The notes below the pieces were generated by a model, which saw nothing but the letters and a program-made list of their open reading frames with translations, did not search any database and was not told where the DNA came from. Of a stretch of 64,000 nt of DNA, positions 16,223-24,444 are shown one piece after another (within the stretch, counting starts at the first letter, position 1; each line of letters starts with the position of its first letter). The stretch is taken from contig NZ_CAXPMC010000020.1 of NCBI RefSeq assembly GCF_964218355.1, positions 1 through 64,000 on the forward strand. The letters run 5' to 3'. The position numbers and the translations under genes are program-made. The stretch comes from Ferrovibrio sp964218355. Its GTDB lineage: Bacteria; Pseudomonadota; Alphaproteobacteria; Ferrovibrionales; Ferrovibrionaceae.

Positions 16223-16639
16223 TCAATCCTCGGCGGCGGGCCCGGCTTCAGCCTGTTTCGCGGCCCTGTCCAGTTCCTCCTTGAGGAACCAGGGGATGAA
16301 GGGAACCTCGACCTTGATCTCGGCGAAAGTGAAGTCGTTGATCTGACGCTGGCTGAGCGCGGCGGTGAATTCCGAAGCACCCAGGAAGATGGCCCGCTGG
16401 TCGGCATCCATCGGGTCTGTTGCCGCCATCACTACCGAGGTTACTCCGGGCAGGGCGCGCAGGTAGTAACGCAGGGCGACCCGGGCCGTATCGTCGGACT
16501 GGGTTGCCGCGAAGGGGGCCTTGACCACGGTAACCGACTTGCCGTTGATCGCGGTAACGGCGATCTCGTGGGTCATGCTGAAGGTGTCGGCGATTTTTGC
16601 GGCCTTCTTTTTGCGCCGGCCGAACAGGAATCCGAACAT
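16223..16639 (-). CDS. Unknown small cytoplasmic protein
   Basis: Starting at the ATG at 16639 the protein has 138 residues and begins MFGFLFGRRKKKAAK. The upstream in-frame extension to 16906 is Arg/Pro/Ser-rich and looks non-coding. The short aromatic-basic N-terminus precedes a mixed alpha/beta body, including VVMAATDPMDADQRAIFLGASEFTAAL, and an Ala-rich acidic C-terminus. No signal peptide, membrane span or known motif was seen. It converges with parC and diverges from uppP. I do not recognise the family. Confidence 0.7.
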   Translation of the reverse strand: MFGFLFGRRKKKAAKIADTFSMTHEIAVTAINGKSVTVVKAPFAATQSDDTARVALRYYLRALPGVTSVVMAATDPMDADQRAIFLGASEFTAALSQRQINDFTFAEIKVEVPFIPWFLKEELDRAAKQAEAGPAAED

Positions 16640-16829
16640 GCTGGTGCCAGTCCCGGTTGAAGGCCGTTGCCCGGCCCGGCAAACCAGATAGGCGAAGCCG
16701 CGACTTTGTGCAAGCTGGCGGCGGGCGTTCGGGGAGGGCTGTGACTTGCATGGGGCAGGCCGGCGTACTAGCAATGTTCGAGCCTCGGCAGGTCCGGGGC
16801 AACGGGTGGATTGAGCAGCGGGATACGTG

Positions 16830-17630
16830 ATGGTGACGGAGTATCTGCAGGCGGCCCTGCTGGGTGTGGTCGAGGGCCTGACCGAGTTCCTGCCGGTGTC
16901 CTCCACCGGCCACCTGATCCTGCTGATTGACCTGCTGGGCTTTCAGGGCCCGGAAGGCAAGGTTTTCGAGATCGCCATCCAGCTGGGCGCCATCCTGGCC
17001 GTGCTGCTGGTCTACTGGCCGCGTTTCTGGGGCACCCTGACCGGTCTTGGCCGCGATGCGCGGGCCAACCGCTTCACCCTCAACCTGATCTTCGGCGTGC
17101 TGCCGGCCCTGGTGCTCGGCGCGGCCCTGCATGGGTTCATCAAGGCGGTGCTGTTCAGTCCCTGGGTGGTTTCGGTGGCGCTGGTGCTGGGCGGCGTGGT
17201 GATCCTCGTGGTCGAGCGCATTGTCGGCCGCGGCGTGGTGGCCAGTGTCGATGATTTCAGCTCCCGGCTCAGCCTGAAGATCGGCCTGATCCAGTGTCTG
17301 GCCATGATCCCCGGCGTCTCGCGGTCGGGCGCCACCATTATCGGCGCCCGCCTGCTGGGGGTGCAGCGGGCGGCGGCGGCCGAGTTCTCGTTCTTCCTCG
17401 CCGTGCCCACCATGGTGGCCGCCACCGCCTATGACCTGTTCAAGAACCGCGACAGTCTGACGCTGGATGGCGTCGAATTGATCGCCATCGGTCTTGTGGT
17501 GTCTTTCATCTGCGCGGTCCTGGTGGTGCGCACGGTGATCGCCTTCATCAACCGCTACGGATTTGTGCCCTTTGCCTGGTACCGCATCGCCATCGGCTCG
17601 GCGATGCTTGTGCTTCTGGTGTTGCGCTGA
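16830..17630 (+). CDS. uppP: Undecaprenyl-diphosphatase (UppP/BacA)
   Basis: This polytopic inner-membrane protein of 266 residues recycles undecaprenyl diphosphate for cell-wall synthesis and can confer bacitracin tolerance. Both catalytic motifs are present: GVVEGLTEFLPVSSTGHL near the N-terminus and MIPGVSRSGATIIG in the middle. About eight hydrophobic segments are visible. The start is uncertain between GTG 16827 and ATG 16830; I prefer the ATG. No strong ribosome site is present for either. It stands alone between a divergent unknown gene and an acyl-CoA ligase. Confidence 0.95.
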   Translation: MVTEYLQAALLGVVEGLTEFLPVSSTGHLILLIDLLGFQGPEGKVFEIAIQLGAILAVLLVYWPRFWGTLTGLGRDARANRFTLNLIFGVLPALVLGAALHGFIKAVLFSPWVVSVALVLGGVVILVVERIVGRGVVASVDDFSSRLSLKIGLIQCLAMIPGVSRSGATIIGARLLGVQRAAAAEFSFFLAVPTMVAATAYDLFKNRDSLTLDGVELIAIGLVVSFICAVLVVRTVIAFINRYGFVPFAWYRIAIGSAMLVLLVLR

Positions 17631-17682
17631 AAAGATAGCTGCAACGAGACCAGAAACATCACTTGGGAGGAGGGCGCCGGAC

Positions 17683-19299
17683 ATGACCCTGCCGGCATCC
17701 GTCTATGCGGCTTTCGCGGCCACCGCCGCACAATATCCGGATCACAGCTTTCTCTGCGTGCCCGTCCGGCCGGGCCGTGACTACGCGTCCGGCGGACTGG
17801 AACTCAGCTACCACGCGGCCGCCGCGCGGGTGGAAGCCCTGCGGGAAGCCTATGCCGCCGCCGGCTACGGCCCGGGGCATCGGGTGGCGCTGCTGCTGGA
17901 GATGCGGCCCGACCATTTTCTGCATTTCCTGGCGCTGAACGCGCTGGGCTGCGGCACCGTGCCGGTGAATCCCGATTACCGCCATGACGAGATGCTCTAC
18001 CAGATGGAGCATTCCGAGGCCGATCTCGTCGTCGCCGTACCGCATCGCGTCGCCGACCTGCGGAAGGTTGCCGACGAGCGCAAGGCCAAGCCGCTGCCGG
18101 TGCTGGATGTGGATGCGCTGCCGGCCGCCTTTCCGCCGCCGCAGGCGCCGGCGCGCGATGTCAGGCCGGCGCAGGATACCGAGGCGAGCCTGCTCTATAC
18201 CTCCGGCACGACGGGCCGACCCAAGGGCTGCATTCTCGACAATTTCTATTTCCTCAATGCCGGTGCCTGGTATCGCGACCTTGGCGGCCGGCTGGCGATC
18301 CGGCCCGGCGAAGACCGCTTCTACAATCCGCTGCCGGTCTTCCACATGAATCATTTCGCGGTCACCGGTACCTGCGCGATCCTGACCGCCAACTGCCTGA
18401 TCCTGACCGAGCGGTTCAGCCCGAACCGCTGGTGGCAGGAGGTGGTCGAGACCCGCGCCACCATCATCCATTATCTCGGCGTGGTGCCGCCCCTGCTGCT
18501 GAACCAGCCGGAGACGGCGCTGGAAAAGCAGCACCGGGTGCGCTTCGGCATGGGCGCCGGCGTGGAGCCGCAGCTGCATGCGCGGTTCGAGCAGCGCTAC
18601 GGCTTCCCGCTGGTCGAGGTCTGGGGCATGACCGAAACCGGCCGCATCTTCGCCGACTGCCACGAGCCGCGGCAGACCGACACCCGCGCCTTCGGCCGGC
18701 CGCTGCCCGGTTTCGAGGCGATGGTGGCCGACGAGCAGGGCCGCGAGATGCCACGCGGGCAGGAAGGTGAGCTGCTGGTGCGCCATTCGGCGGCCGATCC
18801 GCGCCGCGGCTTCTTCTCGGGCTATCTGAAGAACGACAGGGCCACCGAAGAGGCCTGGGCCGGCGGCTGGTTCCATACCGGCGACGTGGTGCGCATGGCC
18901 GATGACGGCATGATCTGTTTCGTCGACCGCAAGAAGAACATCATCCGCCGCTCGGGCGAGAATATCGCCGCCGCCGAGATCGAGGCCTGCCTGCAGGCCC
19001 ATGACGCGGTGGCGCAGGTGGCGGTGCTGGCCGCGCCCGACGAGCTGCGCGAGGAGGAGGTGATGGCCTGCATCCTGCCGATGGCGGGGCAGGCGCCGAC
19101 GGCCGAGCTGGCCGAGGCCCTGTTCGCCTGGTGCAACGAACGGCTGGCCTATTTCAAGGCGCCGGGCTGGCTGCTGTTCGTCGGCAGCCTGCCGACCACG
19201 GGGACACAGAAGGTGCAGAAAACGCAGATTTTCAGCCCCGGCGAGGATCCGCGCAGCCGGCCCGGCATCCACGATTTCCGCGCCCGCAAGAAGCGCTGA
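17683..19299 (+). CDS. AMP-forming acyl-CoA synthetase (carnitine/crotonobetaine-CoA ligase-like)
   Basis: The ATG at 17683, with GGGAGGAG ten bases upstream, gives 538 residues. The ATP/AMP signature LLYTSGTTGRPKGCILD lies near residue 175. VWGMTETGRI is the A5 motif, GWFHTGDVVRMADDG the A7 motif and RKKNIIRRSGENIAAAEIE the A8 hinge. The C-terminal TTGTQKVQKTQI holds the likely catalytic Lys. The enzyme should activate a carboxylate to its CoA thioester via an acyl-AMP. The overall pattern resembles CaiC-type ligases, but no carnitine genes lie nearby, so the substrate is unknown. Confidence 0.85.
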   Translation: MTLPASVYAAFAATAAQYPDHSFLCVPVRPGRDYASGGLELSYHAAAARVEALREAYAAAGYGPGHRVALLLEMRPDHFLHFLALNALGCGTVPVNPDYRHDEMLYQMEHSEADLVVAVPHRVADLRKVADERKAKPLPVLDVDALPAAFPPPQAPARDVRPAQDTEASLLYTSGTTGRPKGCILDNFYFLNAGAWYRDLGGRLAIRPGEDRFYNPLPVFHMNHFAVTGTCAILTANCLILTERFSPNRWWQEVVETRATIIHYLGVVPPLLLNQPETALEKQHRVRFGMGAGVEPQLHARFEQRYGFPLVEVWGMTETGRIFADCHEPRQTDTRAFGRPLPGFEAMVADEQGREMPRGQEGELLVRHSAADPRRGFFSGYLKNDRATEEAWAGGWFHTGDVVRMADDGMICFVDRKKNIIRRSGENIAAAEIEACLQAHDAVAQVAVLAAPDELREEEVMACILPMAGQAPTAELAEALFAWCNERLAYFKAPGWLLFVGSLPTTGTQKVQKTQIFSPGEDPRSRPGIHDFRARKKR

Positions 19300-19401
19300 G
19301 AACCGCGACAAAGCAGCGCAGCCCGGGAATCTGCCGGGGGCTTTCCCGGGGCGCCGCGACGGGCTACATCAGGGACAGTCGCATTCGCCGGAGTTCCGCC
19401 C

Positions 19402-20454
19402 GTGAGCCTTGCCGCCCAAGCCATGCCCGCCCGCAGCACCGCCGGCAGCAACCCGCGCGCCGTCGCCATCTGGCTGTTTGCCGTAGCCGGGCTGGTCGCC
19501 CTGATGGTGGTGATCGGCGGGCTGACGCGGCTGACGGAATCCGGCCTGTCCATCGTCGAGTGGAAGCTGGTCACCGGCATCCTGCCGCCGCTGTCCGACG
19601 CCGCCTGGGCGGCCGAGTTCGAGAAATACAAGCAGTTTCCCGAATACCAGAAGATCAACATCGGCATGACCCTGGAGGGCTTCAAGGGAATCTTCTGGCT
19701 GGAATACTTGCACCGCCTGCTCGGCCGGCTGATCGGCGTGGCCTTCTTCCTGCCGATGGTCTGGTTCTGGCTGCGCCGGCAGATCCCGGCCGGCATGAAG
19801 CCGCATCTGGTGGCGATGTTTGTGCTCGGCGGCAGCCAGGGTGCGCTGGGCTGGTTCATGGTGAAAAGCGGCCTGGTCGATCATCCCGATGTCAGCCATT
19901 ACCGCCTGACCGCCCATCTCGGCCTTGCCCTGCTGATCTTCGTCTACCTGTTATGGGGCGCGCTGTCGCTGGCACGGCGCGGCCGCATGACCGGCTTCGC
20001 CGGCGGCGGCATTGCGGGCTGGCTGGCTGGCCTCGTTTTTCTGCAGGTTCTCTCTGGCGGACTGGTGGCCGGCATGAATGCGGGACTGGCGCACAATACC
20101 TGGCCGCTGATGGATGGCGCCTTCATCCCGGATGGCCTTCTCATTGCCGATCCCTGGTGGATCAATTTCTTCGAGAATGCGATGACGGTGCAGTTCCAGC
20201 ATCGCATGGGTGCCTATCTGGTGGCGATCCTTGCCGTGGTCACCGTGCTGCGCCTGAAGGGCCGCGCGGCCACCGGGCTGCGTCACGGTTTGCTGACCGC
20301 CGTGGCCCTGCAGATCGTGCTCGGCATCATGACCCTGCTGCATCACGTGCCGGTCTCGCTCGGCACCCTGCACCAGGCCGGCGCCGTGCTGGTGCTGGGC
20401 ATCGCCACGGCCCTGTGGCATGACCGCGCCCTCCGGTCGCAGAAAGCCGCCTGA
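19402..20454 (+). CDS. ctaA: Heme A synthase (COX15/CtaA)
   Basis: This 350-residue membrane protein converts heme O to heme A for cytochrome aa3 oxidase. The heme-ligand histidines are in EYLHRLLGR, the SHYRLTAHL segment, FQHRMGAY and TLHQAGA. About eight transmembrane helices are visible, with ALMVVIGGLTRLTESGLSI early on, as in the alphaproteobacterial/mitochondrial type. Translation starts at GTG 19402. cutA starts one base after the stop. No other cytochrome oxidase genes lie in the window. Confidence 0.95.
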   Translation: MSLAAQAMPARSTAGSNPRAVAIWLFAVAGLVALMVVIGGLTRLTESGLSIVEWKLVTGILPPLSDAAWAAEFEKYKQFPEYQKINIGMTLEGFKGIFWLEYLHRLLGRLIGVAFFLPMVWFWLRRQIPAGMKPHLVAMFVLGGSQGALGWFMVKSGLVDHPDVSHYRLTAHLGLALLIFVYLLWGALSLARRGRMTGFAGGGIAGWLAGLVFLQVLSGGLVAGMNAGLAHNTWPLMDGAFIPDGLLIADPWWINFFENAMTVQFQHRMGAYLVAILAVVTVLRLKGRAATGLRHGLLTAVALQIVLGIMTLLHHVPVSLGTLHQAGAVLVLGIATALWHDRALRSQKAA

Positions 20455-20455
20455 C

Positions 20456-20809
20456 ATGACGGACGGCGACCGCATCGTCCTGCTCTACTGCACGGCCGCC
20501 AGCGTCGTCGAGGCCGAGAAGGTTGCCGAGGCCGTGGTCGGGCAAAGGCTCGCCGCCTGCGCCAATATCATCCCCGGCATGCGGTCGCTCTACTGGTGGC
20601 AGGGCAGGCTGGAAAAGGGCGAGGAGGCGGTGCTGATCCTCAAGACCCGGGCCAGCCTTGCCGAAGCGGCGACAGAAGCCGTGAAGGCCGCGCATTCCTA
20701 CAGCGTGCCCTGCGTGCTGCCGCTGCCGGTGGGGCAGGACGGCAATGCCGACTATCTCGCCTGGCTGCTGGCGGAGACGGAACCTGAGAGCGGTCCGGAT
20801 CGCCGCTGA
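20456..20809 (+). CDS. cutA: CutA1 divalent-cation tolerance protein
   Basis: The ATG at 20456, one base after the ctaA stop, gives 117 residues beginning MTDGDRIVLLYC. The CutA1 core is clear: A-EKVAEAVVGQRLAACANI, RSLYWWQGRLEKGEEAVLILKTR, and HSYSVPCVLPLPV near the end. CutA1 proteins form tight PII-like trimers. Their link to copper tolerance in E. coli is weak and the cellular role is unclear. Close spacing suggests co-transcription with ctaA. Confidence 0.93.
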   Translation: MTDGDRIVLLYCTAASVVEAEKVAEAVVGQRLAACANIIPGMRSLYWWQGRLEKGEEAVLILKTRASLAEAATEAVKAAHSYSVPCVLPLPVGQDGNADYLAWLLAETEPESGPDRR

Positions 20810-20893
20810 CCGGGCATTGTCTTGCTACAATTCCGGTACTGTTCCGGACCCGGACGGACTGCTATTCTCCCGGCCTTCCGGAGGATTGAGTCC

Positions 20894-22114
20894 ATGGCCC
20901 GCACTGCCGGTTTCCTGACGCTGGTGTTTTCCAGCCTCGCGCACACCTTCTCGCATCTCTTCACCCTGCTTTACGCCACCGTGGTGCTGGTGCTGGAGAA
21001 GGAATGGGGCATGGGCTACGACACACTGTTCGCGCTGTCGATCCCGATGAGTGTGCTGTTCGGTGCCGCCGCCCTGCCGGCCGGCTGGCTGGGCGATCGC
21101 TGGAGCGCCTCGGGCGCCATGGCGCTGTTCTTCGTCGGCGTCGGCGGCTGTTCGGTGCTGGCCGGCCTGTCGGATACCCCGCTGGCGCTGGGCCTCAGCC
21201 TTGCCGGCATCGGGCTGTTCGCGGCGATCTATCATCCCGTCGGCATTCCGTGGCTGGTGCGCAATGCCACCAACCGCGGCCGCGCGCTCGGCATCAACGG
21301 CGTGTTCGGCTCGGCCGGCACGGCCGGCGCCGCTTTGGTGGCGGGTTTCCTGGCCGATCTCTATGGCTGGCGCGCCGCCTTCATCCTGCCGGGCGCGGTC
21401 TGCCTGGTGGTCGCCGCCGGCTTCATCTGGGCGCGGCAGGCCGGCCTGCTGCTGGATCGCGCCGAGGATGCCGTGCCGCAGCCGGCACCGCAGAAGGGCG
21501 ATATCTGGCGGGTCTTCTGGGTGATGTCGGCCACCATGCTGTGCACCGGCCTGATCTACCAGGCCACCGCCTTCGCGCTGCCCAAGGTGTTCGACGAGCG
21601 GCTGTCGGGCTTCTTCCATGACAGCGTGCTGGGCATCGGCGGCATGGTCACCATCGTTTACACCTGTTCGGCGCTGACCCAGCTGCTGGGCGGCGAGCTG
21701 GCCGACCGCTATTCGCTGCGCGGCGTCTATGCCACGGTGCAGTGGCTGCAGATTCCGGTGATCATTGGCGCCATGATGACCATCCATCCGGCGCTGGTCG
21801 GCGTGGCCGCCCTGATGGTCAGCCTGAATGTGGCCGGCCAGCCGGCGGAGAATTCGCTGCTGGCGAAATACACCCCACCGCGCTGGCGCGGCCGGGCCTT
21901 CGGGGCCAAGTTCGTGCTCACCCTGGGCGTATCGTCGCTGGGCGTGGCGGTGATCCCGGTGATCTACCGCCTGACCGGCACTCTGGACATGCTGTTCGTG
22001 CTGCTGGCCGCGGCCGCGGCCTGCGCTGGCATCTTCGCCCTGCTGCTGCCGCGCGACGGCCGCAGCCAATCGGCCGCTGCCGCGGATGCCGCGCAGCCGG
22101 CCGCGGCTGAATAG
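20894..22114 (+). CDS. MFS transporter, FSR-like
   Basis: GGAGGA (20880-20885) lies eight bases before the ATG at 20894, which gives 406 residues; the upstream in-frame extension is unlikely. About twelve transmembrane segments are visible. The first helix region has LAHTFSHLFTLLY, and AAIYHPVGIPWLVRN follows helix four. These resemble the fosmidomycin-resistance (FSR) branch of the MFS. Substrate unknown. The C-terminus is Ala-rich and hydrophilic. It converges with pobA across a REP-like palindrome. Confidence 0.85.
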   Translation: MARTAGFLTLVFSSLAHTFSHLFTLLYATVVLVLEKEWGMGYDTLFALSIPMSVLFGAAALPAGWLGDRWSASGAMALFFVGVGGCSVLAGLSDTPLALGLSLAGIGLFAAIYHPVGIPWLVRNATNRGRALGINGVFGSAGTAGAALVAGFLADLYGWRAAFILPGAVCLVVAAGFIWARQAGLLLDRAEDAVPQPAPQKGDIWRVFWVMSATMLCTGLIYQATAFALPKVFDERLSGFFHDSVLGIGGMVTIVYTCSALTQLLGGELADRYSLRGVYATVQWLQIPVIIGAMMTIHPALVGVAALMVSLNVAGQPAENSLLAKYTPPRWRGRAFGAKFVLTLGVSSLGVAVIPVIYRLTGTLDMLFVLLAAAAACAGIFALLLPRDGRSQSAAAADAAQPAAAE

Positions 22115-22146
22115 AATCGTGCCGGTTCTCGGGGTCCTGCCAATTC

Positions 22147-22174
22147 GTCACTCCCACGTAAGCGGGAGTCCAGA
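22147..22174. repeat. REP-like palindromic element between convergent genes
   Basis: ACTCCCAC (22150-22157) pairs with GCGGGAGT (22162-22169) around GTAA with one mismatch, followed by CCAG. The form GTCAYTCCC...GCGGGARTCCAG is known to me as a dispersed repeat in many alpha- and betaproteobacterial genomes. It lies in the 146-base gap between the ends of the MFS gene and pobA. It is the only copy I noticed in the window. Confidence 0.55.
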
Positions 22175-22260
22175 CTTTGCACTGACTTCTGGGTACCCGG
22201 CTGGAGCCTGCTCTCGGCCGCGCCAGCGCGGACCCGTGGGCGGGCGTGGCGATTGATGTT

Positions 22261-23430
22261 TTAATAGTGCAGGCCGACGTAGTTCTCGGCCAGGCTGGTC
22301 ATCGCCGCCGGCGACGAGACCAGATAGGCCAGTTCAGCCTGCTGCATCTTCTGCTCGAAACCACTGCTGTCCGGGAACCGGTGCAGCATGGATGTCATCC
22401 ACCAGGAGAAGCGTTCGGCTTTCCACACCCGTGCCAGCGCCCGGGCCGAATAGGCGTCGATGCCGGCTTTCGAGCCTTGTTTGTAGAATTCCGATAGCGC
22501 CTGCCAGAGGTAATAGACGTCGCTGGCGGCGAGGTTGAGGCCTTTCGCACCGGTCGGCGGCACGATATGGGCGGCATCTCCGGCGAGGAACAGGCGGCCA
22601 TGGCGCATCGGCTCGGCCACGAAGCTGCGCAAAGGCGCAATGCTTTTCTCGAAGGAGGGGCCCTTCTGCAGCCTGGCCACCGCGTCGCCGTCCAGCCGGC
22701 GTTTCAGTTCCGCGTAGAAACGTTCGTCTGACCAGTCCTCGACCCGGTCCTCCAGCGAACACTGGATATAGAGCCGGCTGCGGGTATGGGACCGCATGGA
22801 GCAGAGCGCGAAGCCGCGCTCGTGACTGGCATAGATCAGCTCGTCGGAGACCGGCGGCTTTTCGACCAGGATGCCCAGCCAGCCGAAAGGATAGACCCGC
22901 TCGAAACTGCGCAGCACGCTGTCCGGGATGCTTTTGCGGCTGACCCCGTGATAGCCGTCGCAGCCGGCGATGTAGTCGCATGCGATCTCGTGTTCGGCGC
23001 CGTCCTTTTTGTAGCGGACGCGCGGCTTGTCGCCGGTGATGTCATGCAGGCTGACATCCTCGGCCTCGTAGATGGTCGGCGCGCCGGCGGCGGCACGGCC
23101 TTCCATCAGGTCGCGGGTGATCTCGGTCTGGCCATAGACAATCACGCTCTTGCCGACCAGTTCGCGGAAATTGATGCGGTGACGCTCGCCGCCGAAAGCC
23201 ACCTCGATGCCATCGTGGATCAGGCCTTCCCTGTGCATGCGGGCGCCGACACCGGCCGCGTCCAGCAGGTCGGCCGCGCCTTTCTCGACCACGCCGGCGC
23301 GGATGCGGCCGAGCACATACTCGCCGGTCTGGCGTTCAAGAATCACATTGTCGATGCCCTGTTTCGTCAGCAGCTGGCCGAGCAGCAGGCCGGCGGGGCC
23401 GGCGCCAATGATGGCGACCTGGGTGCGCAT
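22261..23430 (-). CDS. pobA: 4-hydroxybenzoate 3-monooxygenase
   Basis: This 389-residue FAD enzyme hydroxylates 4-hydroxybenzoate to protocatechuate using NADPH and O2. The dinucleotide motif is VAIIGAGPAGLLLGQ (residues 5-19). The DG motif is AGCDGYHGVSRK and the second FAD motif is LFLAGDAAHIVPPTGAKG. Active-site residues line up with the Pseudomonas enzyme: Tyr200 in ELIYASHERGFALCS, Ser211 and Arg213 for the carboxylate, and Tyr384 in NYVGLHY. The ribosome site AGGAGG lies close before the ATG but is part of an inverted repeat. No protocatechuate ring-cleavage genes lie nearby. Confidence 0.96.
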   Translation of the reverse strand: MRTQVAIIGAGPAGLLLGQLLTKQGIDNVILERQTGEYVLGRIRAGVVEKGAADLLDAAGVGARMHREGLIHDGIEVAFGGERHRINFRELVGKSVIVYGQTEITRDLMEGRAAAGAPTIYEAEDVSLHDITGDKPRVRYKKDGAEHEIACDYIAGCDGYHGVSRKSIPDSVLRSFERVYPFGWLGILVEKPPVSDELIYASHERGFALCSMRSHTRSRLYIQCSLEDRVEDWSDERFYAELKRRLDGDAVARLQKGPSFEKSIAPLRSFVAEPMRHGRLFLAGDAAHIVPPTGAKGLNLAASDVYYLWQALSEFYKQGSKAGIDAYSARALARVWKAERFSWWMTSMLHRFPDSSGFEQKMQQAELAYLVSSPAAMTSLAENYVGLHY

Positions 23431-23435
23431 CGTGT

Positions 23436-23461
23436 TTCCTCCTGAATTCCGTCAGGAGAAA
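23436..23461 (-). promoter_or_regulatory. Inverted repeat covering the pobA Shine-Dalgarno
   Basis: CTCCTGA (23439-23445) and TCAGGAG (23452-23458) are perfect arms around ATTCCG. Read on the pobA strand, the mRNA can form a 10-bp stem if one G-U pair is allowed, with the AGGAGG ribosome site in the 3' arm just before the start codon. It could control translation or be a DNA operator for the divergent AraC-type regulator. Neither role is proven by the sequence. Confidence 0.5.
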
Positions 23462-23522
23462 CTAGGCCGGGCATGCGCCATGGGCGATGGACAGATGCGA
23501 CAAAAAACAGGACAATCCGAAC

Positions 23523-24413
23523 ATGTCTGCCAGGCCCCGCCGGAAAACCGGCATCCCGACTTATGCCCTGTACGGAGAAACCGGTGACGATTTCCATGCC
23601 GGCTGGCTGCATTGCGAATCGATCCCGGCCCGCAGCGCGCTTTTCGAATGGGAAATCGGGGCGCACCGACACCGGAGTTTCTTTCAGATTCTGAACATCA
23701 CCCGGGGCCGTGCAATCTGCCTGCTGGGAGATGCCGAAGAGGCGGCGGACCCGCCTGCCATGGTGACAGTGCCCCCGGGGATCGTGCACGGCTTCCGCTT
23801 CTCATCCGATATCGACGGCCATGTGATCACCCTGCAGACCGGACAGGCCGAACGCATCCTCGGAGGCATGGCCGGCGCGGCGCCGTTGCTGGCCGGGCCG
23901 CAGGTCTTCGCCCTGGCCGATGCCGGACAGGCGCAGGCCATGGCCGGCAGCGTGGCGGCGCTGGCACAGGAATTTGCCGGCAGCGAACCGGGGCGGCAGG
24001 GCCTGATCGAGGCGCATCTGTCGATCCTGCTGCTCAGCCTGAACCGGCTGGCGGTGGCCAGCGCGCGCGACAGCGGCGGCGTGGCCGATCCGGGCGCGCG
24101 CCACGCGGCGGCCTTCCGCGGCCTGCTGGACCGGCATTACCGGACAGAGCGGGCGGTGGCCTTCTATGCCCGCCGGCTGGGGATTTCCGAGACACATCTG
24201 AACCGGGTCTGCCGGGCGGCCTTCGGGACCTCCGCTCTGGGCGCGATCAGCCGGCGGCTGGCGCTGGAGGCGACCCGCGATCTGACCTTCACCGTCCTGT
24301 CGGTGAAGGAGATCGCCTATTCGCTGGGCTTCGAGGACCCGGCCTATTTCACCCGGTTTTTCACCAAGCAGACCGGCGAGACGCCGACCGCCTTCCGCCG
24401 CCGCTCAAGCTGA
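23523..24413 (+). CDS. pobR: AraC-family regulator, probably PobR (activator of pobA)
   Basis: From ATG 23523 the protein has 296 residues; an ATG at 23487 would add 12. The N-terminal cupin domain contains FQILNITRGRAICLLGD and TVPPGIVHGFRF. The C-terminal double HTH has FYARRLGISETHLNRVCRAAFG and VKEIAYSLGFEDPAYFTRFF (about 215-290). It is divergent from pobA with 92 bases between the starts. That arrangement is typical of AraC-type PobR, which activates pobA when 4-hydroxybenzoate is present. The effector is inferred from context. Confidence 0.85.
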   Translation: MSARPRRKTGIPTYALYGETGDDFHAGWLHCESIPARSALFEWEIGAHRHRSFFQILNITRGRAICLLGDAEEAADPPAMVTVPPGIVHGFRFSSDIDGHVITLQTGQAERILGGMAGAAPLLAGPQVFALADAGQAQAMAGSVAALAQEFAGSEPGRQGLIEAHLSILLLSLNRLAVASARDSGGVADPGARHAAAFRGLLDRHYRTERAVAFYARRLGISETHLNRVCRAAFGTSALGAISRRLALEATRDLTFTVLSVKEIAYSLGFEDPAYFTRFFTKQTGETPTAFRRRSS

Positions 24414-24444
24414 GCGTCAGGTCGCATTCAGAGCCCTGCGACCG

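Noticed and set aside
16640..16906. N-terminal extension of the unknown gene at 16.2-16.6 kb
   Set aside because: The extension is Arg/Pro/Ser-rich, runs into the uppP start, and lacks a ribosome site; the ATG at 16639 is more natural.
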